Shown: one piece after another, positions 34,804-47,385 of the stretch
Layout: every line of letters begins with the position of its first letter
How positions within the stretch are numbered: position 1 is the first letter of the stretch
NCBI GenBank assembly: GCA_003254905.1
Contig: QANU01012417.1
Coordinates: 12,350-76,349, forward strand
Source: Nissolia schottii
Lineage: Eukaryota > Streptophyta > Magnoliopsida > Fabales > Fabaceae
Reading direction: 5' to 3'
DNA: 64,000 bases
Made by a program: the position numbers and the translations under genes
The notes under the pieces: model-generated
Told to the model about the DNA's origin: nothing
The model's input: only the letters and a program-made list of their open reading frames with translations
Database searches by the model: none

Positions 34804-36265
34804 GTGCAGGATCCGTGCCCTGCGACCCTTCGGTGTACTCCTCATGCTCGCCTGGAACCATAAATGAGTGGGGTGAGAACATTGCGTCCTCAATGGGAAT
34901 CCTAGGGTCATGGTTATCCGTTTTCATTTCATTTATAATTCAGGCCGCTCAAGTGGTCTCTCGGTGTCAAAGTGTGCTAAAACCCTACTTACTTTAATCC
35001 ATACTAGTTATGAGCAGTTTTATTTAATTTACCAAGTGACTGGGGAATTTCAAATATTTGCATTACCTATAAAGGAAAGTCATCGTGCTTTCTATTCCTA
35101 TTTGCTTGAGTAGCGTGACATCGGATCACGTACTCTCGTATCTTATAAACCTTGTAAAGGCAGTCTTGTGAAACCTGATATGGAAATTCTCTTATGCGCC
35201 TTGTCAGGGATTTTCATCGGAGCAGCATCCTTCTTGTCCTTCCCCCATGTACCTAATGGGACCATCATCCCCTTGCTGTGTACAACCTGCTCCGTATTCG
35301 TATTTAAAAAGGCAGAGCTTATACTTGAGGTAGTAGTGAACCACAGATGCATTTAGCATCAACATATTCATAAAATAACCATCTCTGCATGCAGGGTGGT
35401 GAGGGGCTGCCCTTGTGGTATAACCAGGGGTGGACTCATGTTTTCGTGTCATATTCTTGCCCTTTAACATATCTTGCTTTCATAGCATATTTTGCATACT
35501 TAGCATAAACATTCTTTTTCATCATATCTCTCTTTCTAGGCATAAAATTTCTTTTCATAGCATGATCTTGCTCTCATCGCAAATTTAATCTTGCTTTCTT
35601 AGAATTAACAATTCCATCTTGCAGGATGGTGAGGGCGTGTCCATTGATGTGCCAAGATAAGGGGATTTCCTATTATATAACTAAGTACATATCTTCAAGG
35701 TATTCTGAGCCCATTATGGTTGGGACCTTCTTAAGAACTTATTCATTTCCTAAGTTCAATTATTAACCTTTCTTAGTTATATGATTGCCCTTCTAGTTAT
35801 CTAAGGTTGCCTAACACTCTACTAGCAACCTATTTCCTCATGATGCATAATAATAATAATAATATAGCGCATATAATACAGTTAATTTCACATGATAATC
35901 ATAACTATAAACCAAAGTGTACTAGTGCTTTCGGGATATGCGTAATCTCTGGGACTCATGGAAACTCTCATATTCTTAAAACTACCTTTTGATTTTCTAC
36001 GACTCTTATCGTACTCCTATAACTTTTGCTCCTCAAATCTTATGATCGTCCTCCATATTCGCTTGAAACACTTTATAGTTCTTTTCTGCTTCTCACATGT
36101 CTTTATGTTTTCTAACTCTATTTTACCCTCTAGTCCTCTTATACTTATGCTTCCATCTTGAACTCATTTATCTTTTCCCTGCTCACCTAACCCGAAATCA
36201 CCATATTCTCCATGTTTACTCCTTTTTAATTTTGTTATTATTCACACTTACTAACCAAACCTTAT
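34804..36265. repeat. Direct duplication, copy B
   Basis: Partner of 30867-32360. Unlike copy A it continues without a break into the remainder of the Ty3 LTR (36266-38099). Confidence 0.93.
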
Positions 36266-38104
36266 ATTCTCTCCTGCACTTTCCAAAGCCTAATTTTTCT
36301 AACTTGCACTCCCATACCCTAATCTCTCTAACTCACACACACACACACTCTCATACTCTTGATTTCTTTTACACTCTTACTACCATACAATCTCCAAAGC
36401 TCTAACTTTTATAACTTCTAAGTCCTCAAATTTGAATCTTCGCCTATTCTTGCACACTCACACGTTTTATTTTCTTTATACTTTTACTACGATAAACCAC
36501 CAAAAATCCTATTTTCATCACCCTCTAAGCTTCCAACCAAAATATTGTCCTGCTTTCCTTTTTAGAGACCAAAATTCCCTTTCTCTTATGACACTCCAAA
36601 CTCATGTTTTTCACACATCAAACTTTGCTAAAAACCTCATATTCGCAGAAGCATACTCATATCCCTCAAACACAATGGTACAACATAATTTCTCAAGAAC
36701 ACAAATAAGCATATTTTCACACCAAAAATCATAAATAAGCCACTTAGGTAGTGGGTTTTCGGATTACCCACCTCTAAGAAGATTTGAGAGGATTCAAGCA
36801 ACTTTGAGAGAAAGCTCCTTGGAGCGAGCCTTGGTGTTCCCAAAGCTTGTTTGATCACTTTTCTCTAAGAGGAAACTTGAGAGGAAAATGATGATGATGG
36901 CTACGGCTCTTAGAGGGGAAATGAGAGAAATTTTTGTGAGGATGGTGGTGTGTTGATTCAAGGCTTTGTGAGGGAAATGAGATGGAGCTTTAAGAGATGG
37001 TAAGGTGGTGTTCTTTCCTGGTCACAGAGAGAAAAAAATGAAGAAGTAAAGATGGAGATGTGCGCACGGTTTTGGGCTAGGAAAAAGAAGCAAGAAAGGC
37101 AAGGAAACAAGAAGGAAACTAAGAAGATGATGGAGTGGTCTTTTAAGCTTGGGTTTGGCCTTGTATTTATAGAGAAATGAAGAGTGCAAATTTCTTAAAA
37201 GATGAGGGAGAGTGCAAGGTTCTGGGGCTGAAGTTTGAAGGAAAAATTGAATTATCTCAAAGAAGTAAAATGATGGAAAGCATGGTGTGTGTAAGTGAAA
37301 TTATGGTGGTGTAAGACTAAGTGCGTGTAACTGACTTTCTAAGTAAGTTGGTCAGTGAATGAAGAGTGTGAGGGCTGCCATTGTAAGAGGGAAAACCGTG
37401 GAGTGTTGTGTGGTTTTGTCATTCATGACTGATTGTAAGGTGATGGTATGGAAGAGTGTAAGAAAGCTTGATTATTCTTGATCAATTTTGGGGTAAAATA
37501 GATTTAATTTGGGGGAATAATTAATTTTATTTTGGGAGAGAGAGCTGAAGGTGGGCTATGGCAGGTGGGTTTATTTTCTTGGGAAAAATTGAATTAAATT
37601 GACGAATAGTGAATAGTGTGTGTATAGTGTTTGTATAGTGAAAACACATGGTGTAAGGTGATGATTGCTTAAGCTAGGAAGAAGTTAATTAATTTTGGGG
37701 GATGAGTACACGGCTCCTTGGCTAAATTGGAAGGGAAATTTAATTAAATATTGTAATGTGAATAGTGTGTTTGATTGTATTTGGTCGTTAGATTTCCATG
37801 TATGTGTGTTGCCATACGTGCATGGTGATTTAACGGATATCCTATAAAATTTTCTAAGCATACAATCATAATCTACTAATTTTTCTAATGAAGAATTTAA
37901 ATTAATCCAAGGTATTCATAAATCAACTTTCGTAAAAGTGTGTTTTACGAATACCCTTGATACGTAATTAAATTCCGGTGATTAAAGATAATTGATCCGA
38001 ATCTCGCGAAATTTCGTGAGAACATGAAACTATTACCTTAACTGTCATTATCAAAAAAATATAATAGTGATTTAAAATTTTCAATCCTAATTTTTTACAG
38101 TGGT

Positions 38105-39727
38105 GACCTTTGATGCTCCGGTGGCAGTTATGGACTGAGGTGTAAGGTGGTGGGTCACTAACCTCAAGGGTGGTGGGTTACTAAAGTGAGGGAAATGGAG
38201 AAGAAAATTGTAAAAAAAAAAAAACGATTGAAGTGAAGGAAGGAGAGAAGGTCTAAGGCAGAGACACTAACATGTTGTGGTTTTGTAAATGAATAATGAA
38301 AAAAAAATTGAAAAAAAATTAGAGTGAAGGAAGGATGGATAGAATAAACAATGTGGAGAAGACACAGAAAATGTGAGAGATGATATTTTGGGGATAGGCA
38401 TAGGAGAGATAAGGCTAGTTTGGTTAGGGGTTTTGTTTGCAAATTTTAAATTTTGATGGAATATAATTGCAATTATAAAGAAATGCATTAAACAATAAAA
38501 CTGGTGGCATTTATGTAAATATGAAGGACTTTTTTCATTGGTCTTACGGGGATACAAAACCAAGAAACAAAAGTTTGAAATGGACATATATTTCCCTTGA
38601 AATGGGCATATATTTCCCTTTCAAGTTGGATTACTCTTTTTGAACGGAAACTTACATGGAAAATCACCGTTTGGGAGTCCAATTTCAGCCTTTTAACTTG
38701 AGCTGGAAGGATAAGTATTAAGGAATGCTTTCAATTAGGCTTCAACAACTTTGAATTATCACGGCTACAAGTCACTGTCATTTTTAACAAAAATCTCGCA
38801 GAGCGTCCTTGTTTCTGTCCCCACTCCATGTACCGAAACAGTCACTTTTGTTTCTCATGAAATTCAATAAGAGTAATTGTTCTAGGTTTAGGAAAGAATC
38901 TTCCCTAATTCTGGCATAATTTACGTTATGATTTGCATGCAATTAATCAATTTACAAATGAAATCCAGGACCAGCACCATCCATTAGCCAAGGTTTTCAT
39001 TTTTACTCACTGTTTCTTACGCTCTTACACCTCCTTTACAAATTTCTCAAGATAAATAATACTAAAACCTTAGTGATCAGTCACAATAAAACCTTAGTGA
39101 AGTAGAATGCAATTTTACACGTAATTTAAAACCGTATCCATCATCCGATTTTTCTTTTCCTTTAGGCATTACAATTTGCGCTCAAAAGTCCAAGGAGGAA
39201 ACAAGAACATTACAAGAGGTACATCGTACCAAACACCCAAGACCCTACGCCAAATTAGAGTCTAGTCTAGCACACCAAAAAACAAAAACCCCATAAATCG
39301 TTTTTGATAGACAGTAGGACATTAATCACTTTCGCAAGTTGCGGTGGTAATCATTACTGTCGAATTGAAAGCAGGCGCATTCCAATGTATGGGGACCACA
39401 GCAAATTGTACCGTTCCAGGCAACGGATAAAGCACACCCCTTTACTTGCATCAAATGCACACCCTTTTTAATGAATAAAATATGCAAGCAGGCATGGAAA
39501 GAGAGACTCTTAACTCCTCGCTTCTATTGCCATTAAAAGAGAGATAAATAAATAACTTGTACAGGTATCATTTTCGTTTGTAACAAGAAAGGCCCAAGCT
39601 ATAACCTTATATACCAGCATCAACTTGCAACTTCTCTTAAACCATTTTTCGGCCGAATTTTCAGACTGATTGCACTCTCTATACAAAGGTGAAGCTATTA
39701 CTAAAGACCGAAAACGAAGTAGCGTTT
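38105..39727. other. Intergenic and RMA 3' region
   Basis: No gene is supported. The part nearest 39727 should hold the 3' UTR of the RMA-type gene on the minus strand. The frames at 38164-38682 are AT-rich and low in complexity. Confidence 0.5.
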
Positions 39728-40444
39728 TCAGAATAACAGGAGGCACACAAGTACGCAGCAGAGGAGGAAGAAACATATCCTGCCGAGCGATTTATCGGCT
39801 TCCATTATACGCCTCGCGGCCCTTGCGTTTCCATAATTCCCCGAGAGATTGTGGGAATTGGGGTATGTGTACGACATGTGGTTACCAAAGACCCTCGCGT
39901 ACATCATCTCACCGAAGACTCCGAATGTGGAGTCCGGCGTGCTAAGCATCGGCGAAGTGTAGCCGCTCCGAGCCGAGTCGAATTGCTGGGGACGATGATA
40001 AGATCGAGAAGCGGATTGGGAAATGGGTGTGAGATCATGCGATCTGGGGCCGGGGGGCCTTCTTGGCACGGCGATCCCCGCTTGGCGGGCCTTGAATTCG
40101 GAGGCTTGGCCGCGGCCGTAGAGCGGGACCAGGGTGGATTGAGAGACTTCTGACTTGCACACCGGGCACTGTAGCCTCGGCTTCTCTTGGTCGTCTTCGG
40201 AGGAGTTGCTTTGGAAATGGAGCCATTTGTAAATGCAGGGCCAACAGTAGAGATGGCCGCAGAGAGTGACCACCGGCTCTTGCACGCACTCCAGGCAGAT
40301 GTTGCAGTCGAAGCCACCACCGGAGCCATTATTGTTGTTATCAGACTCCACAGCAGCAGCGTCACCGGATGATTTCCGCTTTTCTAAGGTTGCTATATCT
40401 TCAAAGGGGGGCATGTCATCCTCCAAGTACTGATTTAAGTCCAT
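39728..40444 (-). CDS. RMA-type RING E3 ubiquitin ligase, membrane-anchored
   Basis: A 238-residue protein, intact. I chose the ATG at 40444 ([10 protein letters not shown]) because the upstream in-frame sequence crosses a splice acceptor (TTTCAG, exon start 40477) and is intronic. The RING is C3HC4, with Cys47, Cys50, Cys62, His64, Cys67, Cys70, Cys93 and Cys96 ([20 protein letters not shown]). A Ser-rich, basic middle follows, and the last 16 residues ([16 protein letters not shown]) form a tail anchor. RING plus a C-terminal anchor is the signature of plant RMA (RING membrane-anchor) ligases, which sit in the ER membrane and ubiquitinate membrane proteins such as aquaporins; this is family knowledge. 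Length and motif order are normal for the family. The coding part is one exon, with an intron in the 5' leader. Which RMA paralogue it is cannot be decided here. Confidence 0.94.
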   Translation of the reverse strand: MDLNQYLEDDMPPFEDIATLEKRKSSGDAAAVESDNNNNGSGGGFDCNICLECVQEPVVTLCGHLYCWPCIYKWLHFQSNSSEDDQEKPRLQCPVCKSEVSQSTLVPLYGRGQASEFKARQAGIAVPRRPPGPRSHDLTPISQSASRSYHRPQQFDSARSGYTSPMLSTPDSTFGVFGEMMYARVFGNHMSYTYPNSHNLSGNYGNARAARRIMEADKSLGRICFFLLCCVLVCLLLF

Positions 40445-40477
40445 TTTTCCTTCTCTTCCTCTGGCTGGTGCCTGAAC

Positions 40478-42372
40478 CTGAAACGCACAAGCACGCAATT
40501 TAAGAATTATTTTAAGAATTATGAGTGTCTGATGATAAATCACAAGTTTTGTGATTCCTCGAAACAGAGAGTTCGGACAAAATGTCAACCTCCACAACAA
40601 TCTATGAACCATGAATCATGTATACATTAAGATTAAGCCTTCAGGGTATCTAACATACAATCGCCCGCTCTCGAATTTGATTAGTGCAGGTCATACAAAT
40701 AGAAGAGATGCAAAAAAAAAAAAAAATGAATAACTTGGATATCAACCAGCTGAATCAAGTAACACAATGTCATCCTACGAACTTCAGATAAGGAAACTTA
40801 CGGTTACTTGATTATCCACTTTGATTACAAGTTTCTGTAAAAAATAAGCAGACTACCTCCCATATGGGGTGCTAGTTGACATTAAAGGTTAAACTAAAGA
40901 TCTCCATAAATGCTGCCTGGTATTCAAGTGGTTGGGTTCGAGTAGGGTAGGAGTTTGGAGAGAGGCCATAAATTCTAGTTACAACAACCACACCTTAGTG
41001 TACCGAAGACAAATCTTGATATCATTATCACACTTATTTAGAGAGAGAGGAAAATACATAAATTTCTGGTTCAGGGTATTATGCCAAATTTGGAACTGTG
41101 TGCAGATCAGGAAATGAGCATATCATTTTGAAGTGATGTTGTGATTAATAAAAACTTCATTCAAAACCATTAGAATTTATTGCTATGCATCTTACATGGA
41201 GTCCGTGAAGGATATATGATTATAAAGTCTCTGTAGAACTGTGAATATAATTACTATAGTATTTTATTTCTACGGGGCAGTTATAAATAACCTTTTTCCT
41301 GCGATGATTACAAAGTCTACAATCACTTATAGGTTTCACTCGATAATTGCAAAAAAACAAAAAAGGACTATTACAGCTACACACGTTAAATATGTTAGTT
41401 ACCCAATCAACTCTATGACAGAACTAAAATGTAATTTGATGGCAGATATCATGAAAAATAATTTAAAAGTAAGAGAGAGAATGTAGCCTATGCATTTTAC
41501 TTATAAAATTGAATTAGTTTAGTGTGTGTGTGTGTATATATATGAGAGAGAATTTTATGAGGAGATGAGAAGTGGTTTCTCCAATTGAAACGAATAAACC
41601 AATTTCATACCAACTCTTTAAGCAGAAAGCAATTTGGAATGTCAGAGGAAATCATACACAGCAAATCTAAGGGATGTCATGCCTAATTCTGACCATGTAT
41701 AAGAGAGAAAACAAAGACTCCATTATTATTCATTGATGAACTAGGGACCATGGTGGCATAAACTGAAAACTGAGATCAAAGTATAATCTTAGGCTTTCAT
41801 CTGTTTATTGAGAACAAAATTAGGTCCACATGGAAAACAAAAAGATTTAGGCAGCAGATAAAACTTCTGATTTGAGATAAAGGTGACAAAATTTCATTTA
41901 TTCTGATCAGAAAATAGTAATCTTCAAAACCTCAGTATCATATGTTGAACAAAGCAATACAGGGAAATACAAAGAAGCATATAAAATAAAGGGGGGAAAA
42001 ATAGAAAGGTGAGAAATTCCATATGATCTCAAACATGAGCAAGTAAGCAAGAAGGATTAAACAAAATAGTTAGGAAAAATTTATTTCCATCCATCTATTC
42101 AGAAACTTTGGGACATCAGAATCCCAACTCATAGGATTGATTGTTTCCTTGAGTGGAAGTTAAAGTAAAGACCAAGTTGTGCCTTAAAAAGCCAAAGAAC
42201 AAAGAAAGGAAAAAAGTAAGAAGGAGAGTTTTTTTTTAAAGATTCCACCACCCATGTGAAAAAAAGAAGCTAATAACACAAAAAAAAAAAGGAAGCTAAT
42301 TGAAGGATAATCACAATCAAACTATATACCCCATATATCTTGTCACTCTGTGCCTTTTATAGCAGCGGTATG

Positions 42373-42436
<64 letters not shown>

Positions 42437-42590
42437 TTCATGTACTTACAGATTAGTAGGGAAGGGAAGGGAGTTGTTGTGTTTGAAGGTTGAAATGGAA
42501 GATTTTTGGTTGAAGAGGTCAGAGACAGGAATGGAAGATGAACAAGGAAGAATGCTCACAAGAGAGAAACAATGAGTCCGAGGGAGGAGA
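40478..42590 (-). other. 5' UTR exon and leader intron of the RMA-type gene
   Basis: On the minus strand a leader exon of about 140 bases (about 42590-42450) is pyrimidine-rich and contains no ATG. It ends at a good donor (ATCT then GTAAGT, GT at 42449-42448). The acceptor is TTTCAG with AG at 40479-40478; a second AG six bases on is an alternative. The intron is about 1.97 kb, non-coding, and has the GT/GA microsatellite just inside the donor. Short frames within it (40932, 41241, 42375) are not genes. Confidence 0.65.
42375..42435. repeat. (GT)n(GA)n compound microsatellite
   Basis: About 18 GT units followed by about 12 GA units. It lies about 15 bases inside the 5' splice site of the RMA leader intron, so length variation could affect splicing. 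It reads as CT/AC in the transcript. Confidence 0.95.
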
Positions 42591-42611
42591 AAGGAGGGCG
42601 CAGGCCGTGGA

Positions 42612-42618
42612 TTTTATA
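42612..42618 (-). promoter_or_regulatory. TATA box of the RMA-type gene
   Basis: Minus-strand TATAAAA in the context CATTATAAAATCC lies about 30 bases before the CT-rich, ATG-free leader exon, at the expected distance for a plant core promoter. Confidence 0.7.
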
Positions 42619-42639
42619 ATGAGCCATGTGATACAATTA

Positions 42640-44270
42640 ATTAATTAATCAAGAACTGAAAATGGTTGAAGTGTATTATTTGAATTTAATTTACATTAGA
42701 TATTGTGGTGTTTTATTCAAAATGTATTATTAATTGATATTTTAATAAAACTTATACCTATATTAAATCTTATTCTAATGATGAGTTATGAATAAATAAT
42801 CATGTTATCTCATTTAAAATAAGTATAAATAACATTTTTAAAAAATTTTAAATTGATGTTTATTTTGATTCTTAACCTTATAAGTTCGAGTCATTTATAA
42901 CAAAATGACTTTGATACTTAAGATTTTAAAAATGATTTTCTAATCTTAAACTAATAAGTTGTAGATTAAGTTAGTCTTCTAATTTAATATTTTTCAAGTG
43001 TTATCATATCTTTATTGATTTATCATATTGATTGAAACTATAATAAGTGATAACAACTGAAATTGATAAATTATAAATGGGATTGTAAAATCATTAGCGA
43101 TAGCAATTGAAATTTGTGGTGAAGTTTTAAGGATTTAAGTTTTAGGGTGATGCTATAATCACATTTTAAGTTATAGGTAATACCACAATCTTATTCATTA
43201 AAAAGATTAATTAATAAATTTTAGAGACTAAAATGACTGATACATGTAATTTCAGAAATCAAAAACATCGTTCACTCAATAAAAAAAAGGTATTGTTATA
43301 TGTTCAGTATATTAAAAACAGTTTTATTAATCATTTGTATTTTTTTATTAACAAGACAAGATTCCTCTGGGATAAACTTTTCGAAGGGAAAGATAGAGAG
43401 AGGGTGGATAACGTTTCCTGACGTGGCGCCACATACATGGTTCATTAGTCCTTATTATTGTCAAATATTTTCGAAAAAATATTTTCACTATATAAATTTA
43501 ATTTATTTCAATAGTTTTACATGTTTTTAAACTTATCTAGTGTTTTCCATCAAAAAAAATAAAATAAACTTATCTAGAGTTTACACAAATTCTTTTAGAT
43601 AATATAATTAATAAAAAAAATAGAAAATCAAACTTATATCACGATGAAAACAGACCAAAAAAAAATTGTGGATTTATTATATGATTTTTTTTATGCACTG
43701 ACAAGAGTTGCCGGGTGATGATGATAATATAAATTCTAATTTGTTTTTTTTTAAAAAAAAAACTCATAATTTAAATTGGTTGGAAAGTTTTTTGTGGTGT
43801 TATCGTGCACTCAATTGATTTAGGGGTGGAATGCATCATTCTCGTGCATAAGTTAGTACAGCAAAACCTGGAGGTTCACATTTACCATACCCTTCTGTGA
43901 AGTGAAGTGAACATACATGTGAGCAAACATGCTAGCCATGCTTGGAGCTCGCCAAACAAGGTTACTGGATTGGTGCATAGTGCACCTCCTCCTTTTCTAT
44001 CACATGCTCTTCTTGCTTATAGATTTAAATCCTTTCGTGACAGTTACTTTTCCTTTCTAATTTTATTTTGTTTAGTATCATATAAATATAAATGTAAGAA
44101 ATGTACCAACACTTAAATATTAATATAAAATTACACTAAATTATATCAGTCATCTGGATTTTAATTCCTAAACTAAAATTTGCCAACGGGATCAATTTAG
44201 TGAATTTTGATTTAAAATATAGTGTAATGTTTCTTGAGATGAACCGGTTCACTGCGGAATAAAGCTGTTT
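42640..44270. other. AT-rich intergenic, nothing recognised
   Basis: No coding region, RNA gene or clear repeat ends were seen. Frames at 43233, 43300 and 43907 are short and without features. Confidence 0.5.
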
Positions 44271-44277
44271 CACCATC

Positions 44278-44560
44278 ACTACAAAAAAAAACACTACATA
44301 CCAACAGAGTTATCAACTATTTGGTGGTGATATCGACATTTTTGATAATTTCCCAACAGTTTTGTCGATGTAAAATAACTTTTGATATGGGCCTCATTAA
44401 TAGAACCTTATTAACGTATTTTGTCAATAAATATATATATATATATATATATCATTTAATATTTACATTCTAAACAAATAATAAAGTCACATAATAAGCA
44501 TTGAAAATTTAATAAAAGTGTCATTTATAACTCAAAAAATAAATATTATTGATCATATGT
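44278..44560 (+). mobile_element. CACTA-like end fragment
   Basis: CACTACAAAAAAAAACAC at 44278, followed by short motifs (CCAACAG, GTCGAT) that recur in both orientations, resembles a CACTA terminus with subterminal repeats. No partner end was found. A (TA)n run lies at about 44430-44452. Confidence 0.35.
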
Positions 44561-44584
44561 CGCATAGCTTTAATTAACACCATT

Positions 44585-44860
44585 TTTTACCACACAAACC
44601 CTAATTCAACCCTAAGTTAACGTTGATCAAATTTGTTGGTGGTGGATTATGTACCGCGCAAATTGTAAACCCTAATTAGTTTAAGTCGATCATTTGTTGG
44701 CAGTGGAGGATTCTCTCTGCCATAGAACGTAAACCCTACTAAGTTTAGGTTGATAATCTAATGGCAATAGAGGAAACCCTAAATCCTAAGTTGATGATTG
44801 TTAACATCTGCTGGAAGTAGACGATATTCTCAATAAGCCCTAAGTTAATTGAGCATGTAG
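44585..44860. repeat. Minisatellite with AAACCCTAA cores, unit about 65-75 bp
   Basis: Three to four degenerate units begin AAACCCTAA or CCCTAAGTT, then TTAGGTTGATNATC-like, then TGGCAGTGGAGGA-like sequence. The spacing and order of the sub-motifs are kept while the sequence has drifted, so it is an old tandem array. Confidence 0.5.
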
Positions 44861-44972
44861 TCTTTCAAGGCGAGTGATCAATTTTTCAGATCTACTACAT
44901 TAACCAGAGGTGGACCTGTAATTGAATGTGGACGTGGAAGAATAGGCCCATTGGGAGTCCCACTTTTTCCCT

Positions 44973-45518
44973 CAAGGATGACAAAAATATCCACGAACTC
45001 GGATATCCACAGGTATTACCTACGACGGGTATGGATATACTTGCAATTTTCGTACCCACGGGGACTGATATCCATGCATTTTTACTAATGGATATGTATA
45101 TGGGGATTGAGGTATCTGACCCATGGATATCCACTAACTACCCATTAATATATAAAATTATGTAAAGATCTTTACCTATATAAATATAAAAACTACAAAC
45201 TCTTATTCGTTGTTATCGACAACATTATTGGATTTTTATTATGTATTTTGTTAATTTAAATTCCAATTTTTTAGTAGTAGTATTGTATTATATTATATTT
45301 GATAGTGATTTTTATAATTATTTTTCCTTTTTTGAATTGTTGACAAATCTTGCAGATATATACCCACGGGTATTCACGGGGATTCAAATATCTGCGGATA
45401 CGGGCAATGGATACCCATATTGATGGGTATGGATACAAGTATGGGTAGTAAAATATTAAATGGATATGAGTAGCTGGGGGCATGTATCCGTACCCACAAA
45501 TACCCATTGACATCTCTA
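44973..45518. mobile_element. hAT-like non-autonomous element (tentative)
   Basis: The right end, read inverted, is TAGAGATGTCAATGGG, a common plant hAT-type terminus. The left end, CAAGGATGACAAAAAT, is a weak match. The body is full of GGATATCC/GGGTATGGATA motifs in both orientations. No 8 bp target duplication was confirmed. Confidence 0.4.
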
Positions 45519-45544
45519 GCCTCCATGTCTAAAAAAAAAATACA

Positions 45545-45760
45545 GCAATCATAAAGTCCAAATCATAAAACCCTAACCCTAAATTAGAAACCATAACCGC
45601 TACATCACAATCACAAACTCTCAACAAAAAATAAACCCTAACCCCTAAATCAAAGGCCCTACACCTAACTCCCAAATCAAAAACCTTAATCCTTAAATTA
45701 AAAAACCTATCCCTAAATTAGAAACTGTAACCTAAAAATCAAAACCATGGCCCCCAAATC
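45545..45760. repeat. Degenerate telomere-like CCCTAAA-type repeat
   Basis: About a dozen irregular 17-20 bp units such as AAACCCTAACCCTAAATTAG and CCCTAAATCAAAAACC. The motif recalls the plant telomere repeat CCCTAAA but is not a pure array, so it may be a simple degenerate minisatellite. Confidence 0.5.
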
Positions 45761-46057
45761 CCTAACCACACATCATAATCACATATAAGAAAAATGAAAA
45801 AATTTCAACGAGCCTCTTGTTGAATTATTAACTTGGTAACTATCGTGAGCCTTCAGAATCATGATGTCATGTTTCGTCTTGTCAACCCTTAGATTTGGAG
45901 AATAACTATCATGAACCTCTACATCATCACACTACGTGTCACACCTGACACCCTTAGATGGAATCGTAACCGTCATCATCCTTTGCATCATCAAGCCACG
46001 TGTCATGTCTTAACCTTCAAATAAAAAATAAATGTCAACCTCTCTAAGCGAAACATC

Positions 46058-47347
46058 TGATAAATGTTATATTTTAGGGTTTTTGTAGGTTAGAATGACA
46101 CTTACATGGACTATTTAATATGAATTTACTAGTTAAATTCCCCATTTTTATATAATTTTAGTATAGTTCAAGAAAATGGATGCATATGTGTAAACTGATG
46201 CATTTCTTATCAATTTGCCATACAGGTAAGAGGCATGGATCAAAAGGGACCACAGGGCAAGAAGAGTAAAAGGAAGAATTAGGCTTCAGGCCGTTGAGCG
46301 CCCTCTCAAGGCCGTTGAGCGCCCTCTGTCCAAGTAGACTTGCTTAAGGGCAAAGTAAATTCAAAGTGAAGAGACCTAAACCCATGCAGTCTGCTCAGCG
46401 GCCCCTTAAACTTGCTCAGCGACCTGTGCTTCCGTTTCTCTATAAAAAGAGAGTGAACTCATTCAGAAGAGGGGATTGGAGAATCCAACAGAGACATACA
46501 CATATAAAAGACTCTGAAGAGAAGAACAGGGAAAGAAGCCAAGAGTTGTCTAAGGAGCATGGCAAACTCACCATGGCGGCATGAGAACATGTCAAGGTGA
46601 GCGTCCATTACCTTGCGCCTTTGATTTCTTCTTATAAGTTGGATAGTTAATCTTCTTATTGTTGGGATTTGATTAGTATTATGGTTTGATTGTATCCATC
46701 TTAACTCTTTTATATATGAAGCTATCGATTTCTATGATTTGCATGATTTGATCTAGAACTTAACACTTGTTTTATCCTGATCAACTATAACTTGATTTAA
46801 GATTTGATTTTGTGCGCGAGAGTGACGTCATTGAGTTGGATCCAGATCAATTTATCTAATATTCCTAATTGCTAGACATAGAGTTAGGTTTATTAGTCTA
46901 TTCAACACTCGAAGTTATCTAAGTTTGCTTTGTTAATTGTGCGAGACATTGACAAATAACAACAGGAACCAAATGATCTTCTCATGCTTGAAAGAGATGA
47001 GTACGATAAGAACTGGTAGCGAGGAATCAAGGAATTGATAGTTCATATGTAATGAGTTAATGGATATATGAAAATTGTAGTACAAGTTAATTCTCAGCAA
47101 GCTTCCCCATCTGCTTTTATTTCGCCGTCAATTTATAGCTTTAGTTTATTTTATTTGTTTTCACATATAAATTCCCAAACCAATGAAACATCTTGTTTAA
47201 TTAACGAAATTCAAGAATGACTTTATATCACAACTCCCAGAGGACGAAAACCCTTCCACTGTACTGCAATTGAATCCTTTTGGGGATTTGAAAGCAAAAC
47301 AGTAGATAGGAAAATCAAATAGATAGAAACAGAAAAAGCTTTCAACA
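46058..47347 (+). mobile_element. Solo LTR, Athila/Tat-like
   Basis: The LTR starts TGATAAATG and ends GCTTTCAACA (or GCTTTCA at 47344). The flanking five bases match at four of five positions (ACATC on the left; ACGTC or ACAAC on the right). A TATA box, TATAAAAA, lies at 46441-46448. Upstream of it are GAGCG/CTCAGCG motifs, including a direct repeat of GGCCGTTGAGCGCCCTCT (about 46290-46329). The 3' part matches 33039-33400. No internal sequence remains, so it arose by recombination between LTRs. Confidence 0.65.
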
Positions 47348-47385
47348 ACGTCATACCCCTCATTTGTCATAATTTTGGTCAAACG

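Larger units (their letters stand above)
30057..38099 (-). mobile_element. Long Ty3 LTR, solo, interrupted by a duplication, a gap and a pseudogene
   Basis: The outer ends are TGTAACACC (30057, plus) and TTTTTTACA (38099). The flanking five bases are GCGGT and GTGGT, four of five matching, as expected for an old target duplication. Plus-strand blocks match the LTRs at 3843-6537 and, inverted, 10207-13857. A minus TATA box (CTATAAATA) at about 37164-37172 gives minus sense. Without the interruption the LTR would be about 4.1 kb. The interruption comprises an extra copy of about 1.46 kb, 678 Ns, part of an Athila-like LTR and a trihelix gene fragment. No gag or pol is present. Confidence 0.65.

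Noticed and set aside
39670-40372. Several frames opposite or overlapping the RMA gene
   Set aside because: The minus frame with the full RING and tail anchor explains the region; the others are shadows.
40910-40975. Possible SINE start (TGGTATTCAAGTGGTTGGGTTCGAG)
   Set aside because: A- and B-box-like motifs lie too close together, and no tail or target duplication was found.
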